Source of the DNA: Martelella mediterranea
GTDB lineage: Bacteria > Pseudomonadota > Alphaproteobacteria > Rhizobiales > Rhizobiaceae
Reading direction: 5' to 3'
DNA: 64,000 nucleotides
Assembly (NCBI GenBank): GCA_003001975.1
Contig: PVUG01000016.1
Coordinates: forward strand, 32,644 to 96,643
Shown here piece by piece: positions 29,048-37,947 of this stretch. The notes under the pieces were generated by a model, which was given only the letters and a program-made list of their open reading frames with translations, had not been told where the DNA came from and made no database searches. Made by a program: the position numbers and the translations under genes. Numbering within the stretch: position 1 is the first letter of the stretch; the number at the start of each line of letters is the position of its first letter.

Positions 29048-30217
29048 ATGCCCTGGAGCAATCAGAATGGCGGCGGTCCCTGGGGAGGGGGCGGTGGCGG
29101 CGGCGACAATCAGGGACCGTGGGGACAAGGTCCCAAGCGTCCTGGTGGTGGCGGCAACGGTGGTAACGGCAATGGCGGTCCGCCGGATATCGAGGATTTC
29201 TTCCGCAAGGGGCAGGATCAGTTCAAGGGCATGTTTCCCGGTGGCTTCGGCGTCGGGCTGGTGGCGATCATCATCGTCGTGGTTGCCGCGTTCTGGGTCA
29301 TGCAGTCGATCTATACCATCCAGCCGGACCAGCGCGGTGTCGAACTGAGGCTCGGCAAGCCGCAGCAGGAAATCGCCGGCCCGGGCCTGCACATGATGAT
29401 CTGGCCGATCGATCAGGTCGAGACCGTCAACATCACCGAGCAGCAGCTCAACATCGGTGGCGGCACTTCGGCGCGTGCCGGAATCATGCTGACCGGCGAC
29501 CAGAACATTGTCGATATCGAATTCGCCGTTCTGTTCAGCGTCACCAATCCGGAAGCCTTTCTCTTCAACGTCGAAAATCCGATCCTGACATTGCAGCAGG
29601 TCTCCGAAAGCGCCATGCGCGAAGTCGTCAGCTCGCGTCCCGCACAGGACGTGTTCCGTGATGACCGCGAGGGCATTTCGCTTGATGTGAAGGACATCAT
29701 TCAGTTCACCATGGACCAGTACGGCGCGGGCATCACCGTCAATGCCGTTTCCATCGAGGAAGCAGCACCGCCGGCGGAAGTTGCCGATGCGTTTGACGAG
29801 GTCCAGCGGGCCGAACAGGACGAGGACCGCTATCTCGAGGAAGCCAACCAGTATGCCAATCGTGTGCTCGGTGCGGCCCGTGGTGAAGCGGCCCAGATCC
29901 GCGAGGCGGCTGCCGCCTACAAGGATCGCGTGGTCAAGGATGCCGAAGGTGAAGCCGGCCGGTTCAACTCGATCTACGAGACCTATGCCGCTGTTCCGGA
30001 AGTCACCCGCAAGAGGCTTTATCTGGAAACCATGCAGGATGTCTTCGGACGCTCGAAGAATGTGATTGTCGATGAGAATGAGGGCGGGCAGGGCGTCGTT
30101 CCCTATCTGCCGCTGGATGCGGTGGACCGGAACAATGCGGCGCGCAGCCAGCGTTCTTCGGGGTCGCAGACGTCTTCCCCCGCAACACAGAATCTGACCC
30201 AGGGAGCGAGCCAGTAA
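29048..30217 (+). CDS. hflK: FtsH protease modulator HflK
   Basis: 389 residues. A Gly/Asn/Pro-rich cytosolic N-terminus (about 1-45) is followed by DIEDFFRKGQDQFKGMFPG, one membrane helix (about 70-92) and an SPFH/prohibitin domain (IYTIQPDQRGVELRLGKPQQ). A helical region rich in A/E/R and a Ser/Gln tail close the chain. With HflC it forms the periplasmic cage around FtsH. Start ATG 29048 with GGAAGAGG upstream; the one-base TAATG overlap couples it to hflC. Confidence 0.95.
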   Translation: MPWSNQNGGGPWGGGGGGGDNQGPWGQGPKRPGGGGNGGNGNGGPPDIEDFFRKGQDQFKGMFPGGFGVGLVAIIIVVVAAFWVMQSIYTIQPDQRGVELRLGKPQQEIAGPGLHMMIWPIDQVETVNITEQQLNIGGGTSARAGIMLTGDQNIVDIEFAVLFSVTNPEAFLFNVENPILTLQQVSESAMREVVSSRPAQDVFRDDREGISLDVKDIIQFTMDQYGAGITVNAVSIEEAAPPAEVADAFDEVQRAEQDEDRYLEEANQYANRVLGAARGEAAQIREAAAAYKDRVVKDAEGEAGRFNSIYETYAAVPEVTRKRLYLETMQDVFGRSKNVIVDENEGGQGVVPYLPLDAVDRNNAARSQRSSGSQTSSPATQNLTQGASQ

Positions 30218-31167
30218 TGTCATCCAATCGTGTTTTCGCTATCCTGGCCGGTGTCGTGGTCCTGCTGCTGCTCGGCTATGCATCGATCTTCATCGTCAAT
30301 CCGCGTGAGCAGGCCCTCGTCATCCGCTTCGGACAGATCCGGGAAGTGAAGAGTGATCCGGGGCTTTATTTCAAGCTGCCGTTCGCCTTCGCCGGCGCTG
30401 ACAAGGTGCAGTTTATCTCCAATCAGGACATGCGCTTCGATCTGGACGATATCCGCGTCCAGGTGTCGGGCGGCAAGTTCTATGAAGTGAACGCCTTCGT
30501 GGTCTACCGGATCACCGATCCCGAACGGTTCCGCGAGGCGGTGTCCGGTGACCGCGATGTCGCGGTTTCGCGGCTTCGCACCCGTCTCGATTCCTCGCTG
30601 CGCCGTGTTTACGGTCTGAGGGACTTCCAGGCTGCTCTTTCGAGCGAGCGTGCTTCGATGATGCAGGAAGTCGGCGACCAGTTGCGCCCGGCTGCCGAAT
30701 CGCTCGGCATCTCCATTGTCGATGTCCGCATTCGTCGGACCGATCTGACCCCGGAAGTGTCCGACGAGACCTATGCCCGGATGCAATCCGAGCGTCTTGC
30801 CGAGGCTGAGGCCACCCGCGCCCAGGGGCGTGAACGAGCCGAAGTCCGCCGTGCCGCGGCTGACCGCGAGGTTGTCGAGATCCAGTCGTCCGCCAACCGC
30901 GATTCGGAGCTTTTGCGTGGTGAAGGCGATGCCGAACGCAACCGCATTCTCGGCGAGGCCTATGGCAAGGATCCGGAGTTCTTCTACTTCTACCGGTCGA
31001 TGAACGCCTACCGGGACGTGCTCGGGGACAACTCGACCATGGTTCTGTCGCCGGATTCGGAATTCTTCGAATATTTCCGCAACAGCGGAGCCGGCAAGAT
31101 GCCGCTGAGCCCGGCGCTTTCCGGCGGTGACGGCGCGGATGAGGCCCAGCCGCAGGTAGCAGATTAA
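30217..31167 (+). CDS. hflC: FtsH protease modulator HflC
   Basis: 316 residues. One N-terminal membrane helix (AILAGVVVLLLLGYASIFIV), then the SPFH domain (NPREQALVIRFGQIREVKSD) and the HflC-specific ILGEAYGKDPEFFYFYRSMN near the C-terminus. Partner of HflK. TAATG overlaps on both sides link it to hflK and the DUF2065 gene. Confidence 0.95.
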   Translation: MSSNRVFAILAGVVVLLLLGYASIFIVNPREQALVIRFGQIREVKSDPGLYFKLPFAFAGADKVQFISNQDMRFDLDDIRVQVSGGKFYEVNAFVVYRITDPERFREAVSGDRDVAVSRLRTRLDSSLRRVYGLRDFQAALSSERASMMQEVGDQLRPAAESLGISIVDVRIRRTDLTPEVSDETYARMQSERLAEAEATRAQGRERAEVRRAAADREVVEIQSSANRDSELLRGEGDAERNRILGEAYGKDPEFFYFYRSMNAYRDVLGDNSTMVLSPDSEFFEYFRNSGAGKMPLSPALSGGDGADEAQPQVAD

Positions 31168-31358
31168 TGCTCCTGCAGGACATACTGATCGGATTTGCGT
31201 TTTATCTGATCATCGAGGGGCTGGTCTATGCACTGGCCCCTTCGTTTCTGGTGGCAATGGCAAAGCTGTTGCCGACGATTTCGGAAGGTGCGTTGCGGGC
31301 AACGGGTCTGATTGCCGTGATGCTTGGTGTCGGCCTTGTCTGGCTGATACGCGGATAG
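31167..31358 (+). CDS. DUF2065 small membrane protein
   Basis: 63 residues with two membrane helices: DILIGFAFYLIIEGLVYALA and ALRATGLIAVMLGVGLVWLI, joined by the conserved PSFLVAMAKLLPTISEGALR stretch. DUF2065 proteins typically sit downstream of hflC; the function is unknown. TAATG overlap with hflC, 50 bp before degP. Confidence 0.85.
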   Translation: MLLQDILIGFAFYLIIEGLVYALAPSFLVAMAKLLPTISEGALRATGLIAVMLGVGLVWLIRG

Positions 31359-31408
31359 GCCTGCCGCAGCTGTTGCGACAGGAAGACAATCAACCCGACG
31401 GAGGCAAG

Positions 31409-32917
31409 ATGACGACAGTCGAGCACACTTTCCCGGTTCGCCGTTTCCTGGCGCGTTATGTCGTCGGTGCGGGGGTTTATGCAGCGGCCGCCGTTCTGCC
31501 GCTTGCAGCCATTGTCGCGCCTGTCCGCGCCCAGACGCTCAGCGATGTGTCGGTTGCCGATATGGCGGAAGGGCTGCTGGATTCCGTCGTCAATATCTCG
31601 ATCTCCGAAGACGGCGGGCCGTCCGGTGAAACCCGGCCGCTGCCGGACGTTCCGGAAGGTCAGCCGTTTGAAGATCTGTTCGAGGATTTTTTCGAAGGCG
31701 AGGAGGGGCCGCACAGCCGTGAAATTTCCTCGCTCGGATCGGGTTTCATCATCGATCCCGACGGTATTATCGTCACCAACAACCATGTCATCGACAACGC
31801 CGATACCATCGAGGTGACGCTTGCCGATGGCACCACGCTGGATGCGACGCTGCTTGGCGTGGACGACAAGACGGACCTTGCCGTGCTCAAGGTGGAGCCG
31901 GACGAACCGCTGCCGGCGGTCAGGTTCGGCGATTCGCGCAAGGTGCGGATCGGCGAATGGGTTATGGCGATCGGCAATCCCTTCGGCCTTGGCGGTTCCG
32001 TCACGCTCGGTATCGTTTCGGCGCGCGGACGCGAGCTCGACGGCCCCTATGACAATTTCATCCAGACCGATGCCGCCATCAACAAGGGCAATTCCGGCGG
32101 GCCACTGTTCAACATGGATGGCGAGGTGATCGGCATCAACACGGCGATCCTGTCGCCGTCGGGCGGATCGATCGGCATCGGCTTTTCCGTGCCCAGCGAG
32201 CTTGCCGAAAACGTCATTGACCAGCTTGTCGAGTTCGGGCGCACGCGCCGGGGCTGGCTCGGGATTCGCGTTCTGGAAGTGAGCGATGCGATGGCCGAGA
32301 CGCTCGGCGCCGGCAATCGCCCGGCGGTCGCTGTCGGCTCGATCATCGAAGGCGGCCCGTCCGATGGTGGGCCTCTTGAGGAAGGCGACCTCATCTTGAG
32401 CTTTGACGGTCAGGAGATCAGCAATACCCGCGATCTGCCGCGCTTTGTCGCCGAAGGTCGGATCGGCGAACCCGTGGATGTCGAGATCATGCGCGACGGC
32501 GAGCGTATGACGCTTCAGGTCACGCCGCAACTGCTGGAAGACCCGGAAGAGGCGGAAGGCGCGCTTGCGACAACGGATGAACCGGATGCGGGCGACGAGG
32601 CCGTGACGCCGGGATTGCCGGTCAGCCTTTACGGCATGACGCTGGCCGAACTCGACGACAATGGCCGCACGCTTTACCAGATCGACGGCGATGTCGAGGG
32701 CGTGCTGATCACCGAGGTGGAGGCCGGCAGTGCAGCCGCTGCCGAAGGGCTTCAACCCGGCATGGTGATCGCCGAGGTCGGGCAGGATGCGGTGACAACG
32801 CCGCAGGAGGTGCGTTCGCGCATCGTCGAACTGATCTCCGAAGGACGGCGCAGCGTTTCGGTCATGGTTGCCGATCCCGATGGCACGCTCGGCATTGTCA
32901 GCCTGGTGCTGGAATAG
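31409..32917 (+). CDS. degP: Do-family periplasmic serine protease (DegP/DegQ-like)
   Basis: 502 residues with a signal peptide ending near APVRAQ. The trypsin-like domain shows the triad: His in IVTNNHVIDNAD, Asp in DDKTDLAVLKV, Ser in NKGNSGGPLFNMDG. Two PDZ domains follow (about 275-375 and 405-500). It degrades or chaperones misfolded envelope proteins. GGAGG precedes ATG 31409. Lying directly after hflKC-DUF2065, it makes the group an envelope protein quality-control operon. Confidence 0.93.
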   Translation: MTTVEHTFPVRRFLARYVVGAGVYAAAAVLPLAAIVAPVRAQTLSDVSVADMAEGLLDSVVNISISEDGGPSGETRPLPDVPEGQPFEDLFEDFFEGEEGPHSREISSLGSGFIIDPDGIIVTNNHVIDNADTIEVTLADGTTLDATLLGVDDKTDLAVLKVEPDEPLPAVRFGDSRKVRIGEWVMAIGNPFGLGGSVTLGIVSARGRELDGPYDNFIQTDAAINKGNSGGPLFNMDGEVIGINTAILSPSGGSIGIGFSVPSELAENVIDQLVEFGRTRRGWLGIRVLEVSDAMAETLGAGNRPAVAVGSIIEGGPSDGGPLEEGDLILSFDGQEISNTRDLPRFVAEGRIGEPVDVEIMRDGERMTLQVTPQLLEDPEEAEGALATTDEPDAGDEAVTPGLPVSLYGMTLAELDDNGRTLYQIDGDVEGVLITEVEAGSAAAAEGLQPGMVIAEVGQDAVTTPQEVRSRIVELISEGRRSVSVMVADPDGTLGIVSLVLE

Positions 32918-32922
32918 GCGTC

Positions 32923-33483
32923 TCAGCCGGAGCGCTGCCAGTCCGTCTTGTGGAGGCGGTAGAGCACGTGGCGTTTCAGATGGGGATGGCTGTCGGGTAC
33001 GGAGGGATGATCGAAGTCGCCGTCAAGATCCCTGCGCATGCCGAGCCTTTCCATGACCGCCGTCGAGCGGTGGTTGCCGGCGACAGCGAAAGACACAAGC
33101 TGGTCGTGGCCGCGTTCGTCAAAGGCCAGAATGTTCATCGCGCGTGCGGCCTCTGTCGCATAACCCTTGCCCCAGTGTCGGGTCACCATGCGCCAACCAA
33201 GCTCGGGCGCGTCTTCCGGTTTGACGTCCGTATTGTTGATGAGGTTCAGCCCGGTAAAGCCGATGACTTCGCCAGTGTCTTTCAGCGCGACGGCAGGAAA
33301 GCCGTAGCCGGTGTCCTCAATCATATTGCGCAGCTTGTCGAGCATCTCGTCACTCTCGGCGCGGTTCCGGCGCATCGGGAAGAACGCCATCACCGTGTCG
33401 TCGGAATTGATTTCGTGGAACAGGTCGCGGTCGCGGTCTTCCCAGTTTCGGATAATCAGACGTTCGGTTTCAGCGAGCTTCAT
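32923..33483 (-). CDS. GNAT family N-acetyltransferase (RimJ/RimL type)
   Basis: 186 residues. The N-terminal LAETERLIIRNWEDRDRDLF and the acetyl-CoA segment ELGWRMVTRHWGKGYATEAA are typical of the RimJ/RimL-like branch (COG1670). SFAVAGNHRSTAVMERLGMR supplies the conserved Asn region. The substrate is unknown. Its ATG overlaps the serB stop (ATGA), so it is translated with serB. Confidence 0.88.
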   Translation of the reverse strand: MKLAETERLIIRNWEDRDRDLFHEINSDDTVMAFFPMRRNRAESDEMLDKLRNMIEDTGYGFPAVALKDTGEVIGFTGLNLINNTDVKPEDAPELGWRMVTRHWGKGYATEAARAMNILAFDERGHDQLVSFAVAGNHRSTAVMERLGMRRDLDGDFDHPSVPDSHPHLKRHVLYRLHKTDWQRSG

Positions 33484-34367
33484 CGGACAAATTCCTCCTG
33501 GCGATAGCCCTGAATATAGAGAAGCGCCGTCAGGTCGCCATGGTCGATGCGGATTTTCGCCTTTGCGGCAACGCTGGGCTTGGCGTGGAGCGCGACGCCG
33601 GAACCGGCCAGTTCCAGCATGCCGAGATCGTTGGCGCCGTCGCCGACGGCCATGATCTCGGTTTCGGCAATCCCGCGTTTGCGGGCAACATCATGCAGTG
33701 CCTCGATCTTGGCCTGCTTGCCAAGGATCGGATCGGCGACATGGCCGGTCAGCTTTCCGTCCTTTTCCAGAAGCGTGTTGGCGCGGTTCTCATCAAAACC
33801 GATCATCGCGCCGATACGGCTGGTAAAGACCGTAAATCCGCCGGAAACCAGCGCGGTATAGCCGCCATTGGCCTTCATAGTCGCAATCAGTTCCGTTCCG
33901 CCCGGCGTCAGCGTGATACGCTTTTCGATGATCTCGTCGACAATGCCGATGTCGAGGCCGGCAAGCAGGGCAACACGCTCGCGCACCGCCGGCTCGAATT
34001 CGATCTCGCCGTTCATGGCACGCGCGGTAATACCCGCGACCTTGTCCTTCAGGCCGACTTCGGCCGCCAGTTCATCGATGCATTCCTGACCGATCATGGT
34101 GGAATCCATGTCGGCCAGAAGCGCTTTCTTGCGGCGGCCGTCCTGCGGCTGGATCGCGACGTCAACGGCGAGGTCCCCGAGCGTCTCACGGATGGCGGTT
34201 TCGGCTGCCTGCGCGGTCATGTGTGGCTCGAGATAAAGGTCGACCGCGATACCTGCGTTCAGCCAGTCGATCTTTTCCGGGAGAACGGCGTCGGAAACTC
34301 TGGAAACCAGCTCCGAAGTCACAACAGGATTTGACGGATTGGCGACAAGCGTGGCAACGAGAACCAT
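33480..34367 (-). CDS. serB: Phosphoserine phosphatase
   Basis: 295 residues. An N-terminal ACT-like half is followed by the HAD phosphatase core: ALLADMDSTMIGQECIDELA (motif I), ALVSGGFTVFTSRIG (motif II), KIEALHDVARKRGIAETEIM and VGDGANDLGMLELAG (motifs III/IV). It performs the last step of serine synthesis. GAGGAATTCACC precedes the ATG. The start codon shares CATG with divergent miaA. Confidence 0.95.
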   Translation of the reverse strand: MVLVATLVANPSNPVVTSELVSRVSDAVLPEKIDWLNAGIAVDLYLEPHMTAQAAETAIRETLGDLAVDVAIQPQDGRRKKALLADMDSTMIGQECIDELAAEVGLKDKVAGITARAMNGEIEFEPAVRERVALLAGLDIGIVDEIIEKRITLTPGGTELIATMKANGGYTALVSGGFTVFTSRIGAMIGFDENRANTLLEKDGKLTGHVADPILGKQAKIEALHDVARKRGIAETEIMAVGDGANDLGMLELAGSGVALHAKPSVAAKAKIRIDHGDLTALLYIQGYRQEEFVR

Positions 34368-35271
34368 GGTGAATTCCTCGGATAAAAAATGGCGTGCGGT
34401 CCTGATAACGGGGCCAACGGCGGGCGGCAAGTCCGCTTATGCACTGCGGCGTGCGCGTGAAACCGGCGGCGTGGTGATCAACGCCGACAGCATGCAGGTC
34501 TATGATACGCTGCGGGTGCTGACCGCGCGGCCTTCCACAGAAGACATGGACGGCATCGAACATCGCCTTTACGGGCATGTCGCGGCGGGCACGGATTATT
34601 CCACCGGCGCCTGGCTGCGGGATGCCGCGGCGTTGATTACGCGGCTGGAGGGCGAGGGGCGCATGCCGGTCTTCGTCGGCGGCACGGGGCTTTATTTCAA
34701 GGCGCTGACCGAGGGGCTGGCCGAAATGCCGGATGTTTCGCCTGCCATCCGCGCGCATTGGCGTTCTGTTCTGGCAAGCGAGGGCCCGGAAAGGCTTCAT
34801 GATCTTCTCGGCCGACGCGATCCGGTCATGGCGGCACGGCTGGAGCCTGCCGATGGGCAGCGGATCGTGCGCGCGCTTGAAGTGCTTGATGCGAGCGGCC
34901 GCTCGATTGCCGAGTTTCAGGCCGAAACCCCGCCGCCGCTGATCCGGCCGGACGAGGCGGAAAAAGTCGTCATCCTGCCGGAGCGGCCGGTCCTGCATGA
35001 CCGCATCAACACCCGCTTTGCCGCCATGCTGGAAGAGGGCGCCGTGAAGGAGGTTCGGGCGCTGCTTGCTCTGGAGCTTCCACCGGAAACACCGGTCATG
35101 CGGGCCATCGGCGTTCGCGAAATCGCCGCGATGCTGGCGGGCGACATGGATCGTGAAACGGTCATTGCGCGGGCCAGTGCGGCAACCCGGCAATATGCCA
35201 AGCGGCAGATGACCTGGTTTCGCAACCAGATGGGCGACGATTGGCAACGTCTTGATCCGGCTACACTTTGA
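34366..35271 (+). CDS. miaA: tRNA dimethylallyltransferase
   Basis: 301 residues. Walker A GPTAGGKSAYALRRA, then GVVINADSMQVYDTLRVLTA and YFKALTEGLAEMPDVS fit MiaA; TRQYAKRQMTWFRNQM near the C-terminus is the family signature. It prenylates A37 of UNN-reading tRNAs. ATG 34366 overlaps the divergent serB start by two bases; in-frame TTG/GTG codons upstream would lie within serB. Confidence 0.94.
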   Translation: MVNSSDKKWRAVLITGPTAGGKSAYALRRARETGGVVINADSMQVYDTLRVLTARPSTEDMDGIEHRLYGHVAAGTDYSTGAWLRDAAALITRLEGEGRMPVFVGGTGLYFKALTEGLAEMPDVSPAIRAHWRSVLASEGPERLHDLLGRRDPVMAARLEPADGQRIVRALEVLDASGRSIAEFQAETPPPLIRPDEAEKVVILPERPVLHDRINTRFAAMLEEGAVKEVRALLALELPPETPVMRAIGVREIAAMLAGDMDRETVIARASAATRQYAKRQMTWFRNQMGDDWQRLDPATL

Positions 35272-35385
35272 GCGCCGGAAAGCGACCATCGCCTGCCTAA
35301 TTTAATTTCACTGAACGGCCCGTTTGACTATTTTTCTTGCAGTCGTGCGTTGACTGAGGCGGCAAGACCGGCTAATCACCCAAGC

Positions 35386-35442
35386 ATGATTATGAAAGAA
35401 CTTCTTATTGTGGTGGGATCGCGCATGGGCAGGATGGTGTAA
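35386..35442 (+). CDS. ilvL: ilvBN leader peptide (branched-chain amino acid attenuator)
   Basis: An 18-codon frame, MIMKELLIVVGSRMGRMV, ends at TAA 35440-35442 in the leader of the acetolactate synthase operon. Five consecutive branched-chain codons (Leu-Leu-Ile-Val-Val) are the hallmark of ilv attenuators. The peptide overlaps the first arm of a long stem and is followed by a terminator. Identified by content and position; no strong Shine-Dalgarno is visible. Confidence 0.8.
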   Translation: MIMKELLIVVGSRMGRMV

Positions 35443-35500
35443 CCATCCGGCAGAAGCCACCCATGCGCGACGTCAGGCTCCTTGAAAGGGGCCTTTTTTT
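35420..35500 (+). promoter_or_regulatory. Transcription attenuator of ilvBN
   Basis: TCGCGCATGGG (35419-35429) pairs perfectly with CCCATGCGCGA (35460-35470), enclosing an inner hairpin GGATGG/CCATCC (35432-35448). Downstream, AGGCTCCT and AGGGGCCT (35475-35494, one G-U pair) form a terminator followed by seven or more T residues. Ribosome stalling at the Leu/Ile/Val codons would prevent the first stem and let the operon be read. The upstream part (35272-35385) should hold the promoter. Confidence 0.75.
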
Positions 35501-35545
35501 ATGCCCGATAACAACGCAAGACCTTGAGACCATCGAAACGGAAAA

Positions 35546-37324
35546 ATGACGATGACCGCGACGGATAACTTGATGACAGGCGCCGAGATCGTTTTGCAGG
35601 CGCTGAAAGAAAACGGGGTTGAACATATCTTCGGATACCCGGGCGGCGCTGTGCTGCCGATCTATGACGAAATCTTTCAGCAGGACGATATCAACCATGT
35701 GCTTGTGCGTCACGAGCAGGGCGCGGGCCATGCAGCTGAAGGCTATGCCCGTTCCACCGGCAAGGTCGGCGTCATGCTGGTCACCTCCGGTCCCGGCGCC
35801 ACCAATGCGGTCACCCCGCTGCAGGATGCGCTGATGGATTCGGTTCCGCTGGTCTGCATTTCCGGCCAGGTTCCGACCACGCTGATCGGCTCCGATGCGT
35901 TTCAGGAATGCGATACGGTCGGCATTACCCGCCCCTGTACGAAATACAACTGGCTGGTCAAGGATGTGAACGACCTCGCCAATGTCATTCACGAGGCCTT
36001 CCGCATCGCCCAGAGCGGTCGCCCGGGTCCGGTCGTTGTCGATGTTCCCAAGGACGTCCAGTTCGCCAAGGGCCGTTATTCACCGCTGAAGGGCCATCCG
36101 ATCCGCGAGAGCTACCGGCCGGAAGTTCAGGGCAATGCCGACGCCATTGCGGCTGCCGTCGAACTGATGTCGAAAGCCAAACGGCCGATCCTCTATACCG
36201 GCGGCGGCGTCGTCAATTCCGGCGACGAGGCCACGCGGCTGCTGCGCGAACTGGTCGGGCTGACCAACTTCCCGATCACCTCGACGCTGATGGGGCTCGG
36301 CTGCTATCCGGCGTCCGGCAAGAACTGGCTGGGCATGCTGGGCATGCACGGGTCCTATCAGGCCAATATGGCGATGCATGACTGTGACGTCATGGTCTGT
36401 GTCGGCGCACGCTTCGATGACCGCATTACCGGCCGTGTCGATGCGTTCTCGCCGAATTCGACCAAGATCCACATCGATATCGATCCGTCCTCGATCAACA
36501 AGACCATCCATGTCGACGTGCCGATCCTCGGCGATGTCGCCCATGTGCTGGAAGAGATGGTTCGCGCGTGGCGCGCGCTGCCGGCGGAAAAGCCGTCGCT
36601 CGACGAGTGGTGGGACAATATCGAGCGCTGGCGTGCGCGTGACTGCTTTGCCTACACGCCCAACAAGGACGTGATCATGCCGCAATATGCGCTGGAGCGG
36701 CTGAATGCGGCGGTCAAGGGCCGTGATTTCTACATCACCACCGAGGTTGGCCAGCACCAGATGTGGGCGGCGCAGTTCTTCGATTTCGAGGAACCGAAAC
36801 GCTGGATGACCTCCGGCGGTCTCGGCACCATGGGCTATGGCCTGCCGTCCGCGCTCGGCGTCCAGATAGCCCACCCGGAAGCGCTGGTCATCGATGTTGC
36901 GGGTGACGCCTCGATCCAGATGTGCATTCAGGAAATGGCAGCCGCGATCCAGCATAATGCGCCGATCAAGATCTTCATCATGAACAACCAGTATATGGGT
37001 ATGGTCCGCCAGTGGCAGCAGCTGCTCCACGGCAACCGGCTGTCGCATTCCTATACCGAGGCGATGCCCGATTTCGTCAAGCTGGCGGAAGCCTATGGCG
37101 CGGAAGGCATTTATTGCGACAATCCGGATGATCTCGATGAGGCGATCCAGCGGATGATCGACAGCCCGAAACCGGTGATCTTCGATTGCCGAGTCGCCAA
37201 TCTCGCCAATTGCTTCCCGATGATCCCGTCGGGCAGGGCGCATAACGATATGCTGCTGCCGGATGAAGCCAATGACGAAGCCGTTGCAACCGCCATCGAC
37301 GCCAAGGGCCGTCAGCTCGTCTGA
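35546..37324 (+). CDS. ilvB: Acetolactate synthase, large (catalytic) subunit
   Basis: 592 residues, a ThDP enzyme: GAEIVLQALKENGVEHIFGY and EQGAGHAAEGYARSTGKVG (catalytic glutamate region) in the PYR domain, GGLGTMGYGLPSALG and the GDASIQMCIQEMAAAIQHNA ThDP motif in the PP domain. It makes acetolactate or acetohydroxybutyrate for Val/Leu/Ile. Two in-frame ATGs (35546, 35552) are possible. Controlled by the leader attenuator, followed by ilvN after 21 bp. Confidence 0.97.
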   Translation: MTMTATDNLMTGAEIVLQALKENGVEHIFGYPGGAVLPIYDEIFQQDDINHVLVRHEQGAGHAAEGYARSTGKVGVMLVTSGPGATNAVTPLQDALMDSVPLVCISGQVPTTLIGSDAFQECDTVGITRPCTKYNWLVKDVNDLANVIHEAFRIAQSGRPGPVVVDVPKDVQFAKGRYSPLKGHPIRESYRPEVQGNADAIAAAVELMSKAKRPILYTGGGVVNSGDEATRLLRELVGLTNFPITSTLMGLGCYPASGKNWLGMLGMHGSYQANMAMHDCDVMVCVGARFDDRITGRVDAFSPNSTKIHIDIDPSSINKTIHVDVPILGDVAHVLEEMVRAWRALPAEKPSLDEWWDNIERWRARDCFAYTPNKDVIMPQYALERLNAAVKGRDFYITTEVGQHQMWAAQFFDFEEPKRWMTSGGLGTMGYGLPSALGVQIAHPEALVIDVAGDASIQMCIQEMAAAIQHNAPIKIFIMNNQYMGMVRQWQQLLHGNRLSHSYTEAMPDFVKLAEAYGAEGIYCDNPDDLDEAIQRMIDSPKPVIFDCRVANLANCFPMIPSGRAHNDMLLPDEANDEAVATAIDAKGRQLV

Positions 37325-37345
37325 CCCGGGGAAAGGATAGAAACT

Positions 37346-37918
37346 ATGAACGCCAAGCTACAACCGACCGGTTCAGCCTATTTCATCTCGAGCCCGACCG
37401 CCCCGCCCGAGCGCCACACGCTTTCCGTAGTCGTTGCCAACGAACCGGGCGTTCTCGCCCGCGTGATCGGCCTCTTCTCCGGACGCGGCTACAACATCGA
37501 AAGCCTCACCGTTTCGGAAACCGAGCACGAGGCGCATCTGTCGCGCATCACCATCGTCACCAAGGGCACGCCCGATGTGCTGGAGCAGATCAAGGCCCAG
37601 CTTGACCGGCAGGTGCCGGTACACAAGGTGGTCGATCTTTCCGTCCGCGCCCGCGAACTGGGAATTGCCCCGCCGGTCGAACGCGAGGTGGCGCTGATCA
37701 AGGTGGTCGGCAATGGCGACCAGCGCCAGGAAGCGCTGCGGCTTGCCGATGCGTTTGAGGCCAAGGTGGTGGATGCCTCGGTCGAACATTTCCTGTTCGA
37801 ACTGACCGGCAAGGTTTCCAAGGTCGACCAGTTCATCGCCATCATGCGTCCGCTCGGTCTTGTCGAAATCTGCCGCACCGGCCCGGCCTCGATGAACCGC
37901 GGTCCGCAGGGGATGTAA
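37346..37918 (+). CDS. ilvN: Acetolactate synthase, regulatory subunit
   Basis: 190 residues. An ACT domain (HTLSVVVANEPGVLARVIGL, GRGYNIESLTVSETEHEAHL) binds valine, and the C-terminal ALS_ss_C domain has LIKVVGNGDQRQEALRLADA. It activates and feedback-inhibits IlvB. The N-terminal tail of about 25 residues before the ACT domain is typical for rhizobial IlvN/IlvH. Gene symbol ilvH is also used. Confidence 0.96.
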   Translation: MNAKLQPTGSAYFISSPTAPPERHTLSVVVANEPGVLARVIGLFSGRGYNIESLTVSETEHEAHLSRITIVTKGTPDVLEQIKAQLDRQVPVHKVVDLSVRARELGIAPPVEREVALIKVVGNGDQRQEALRLADAFEAKVVDASVEHFLFELTGKVSKVDQFIAIMRPLGLVEICRTGPASMNRGPQGM

Positions 37919-37947
37919 CCCGTCATCTTTTGATCGGCCGCGCCGGA

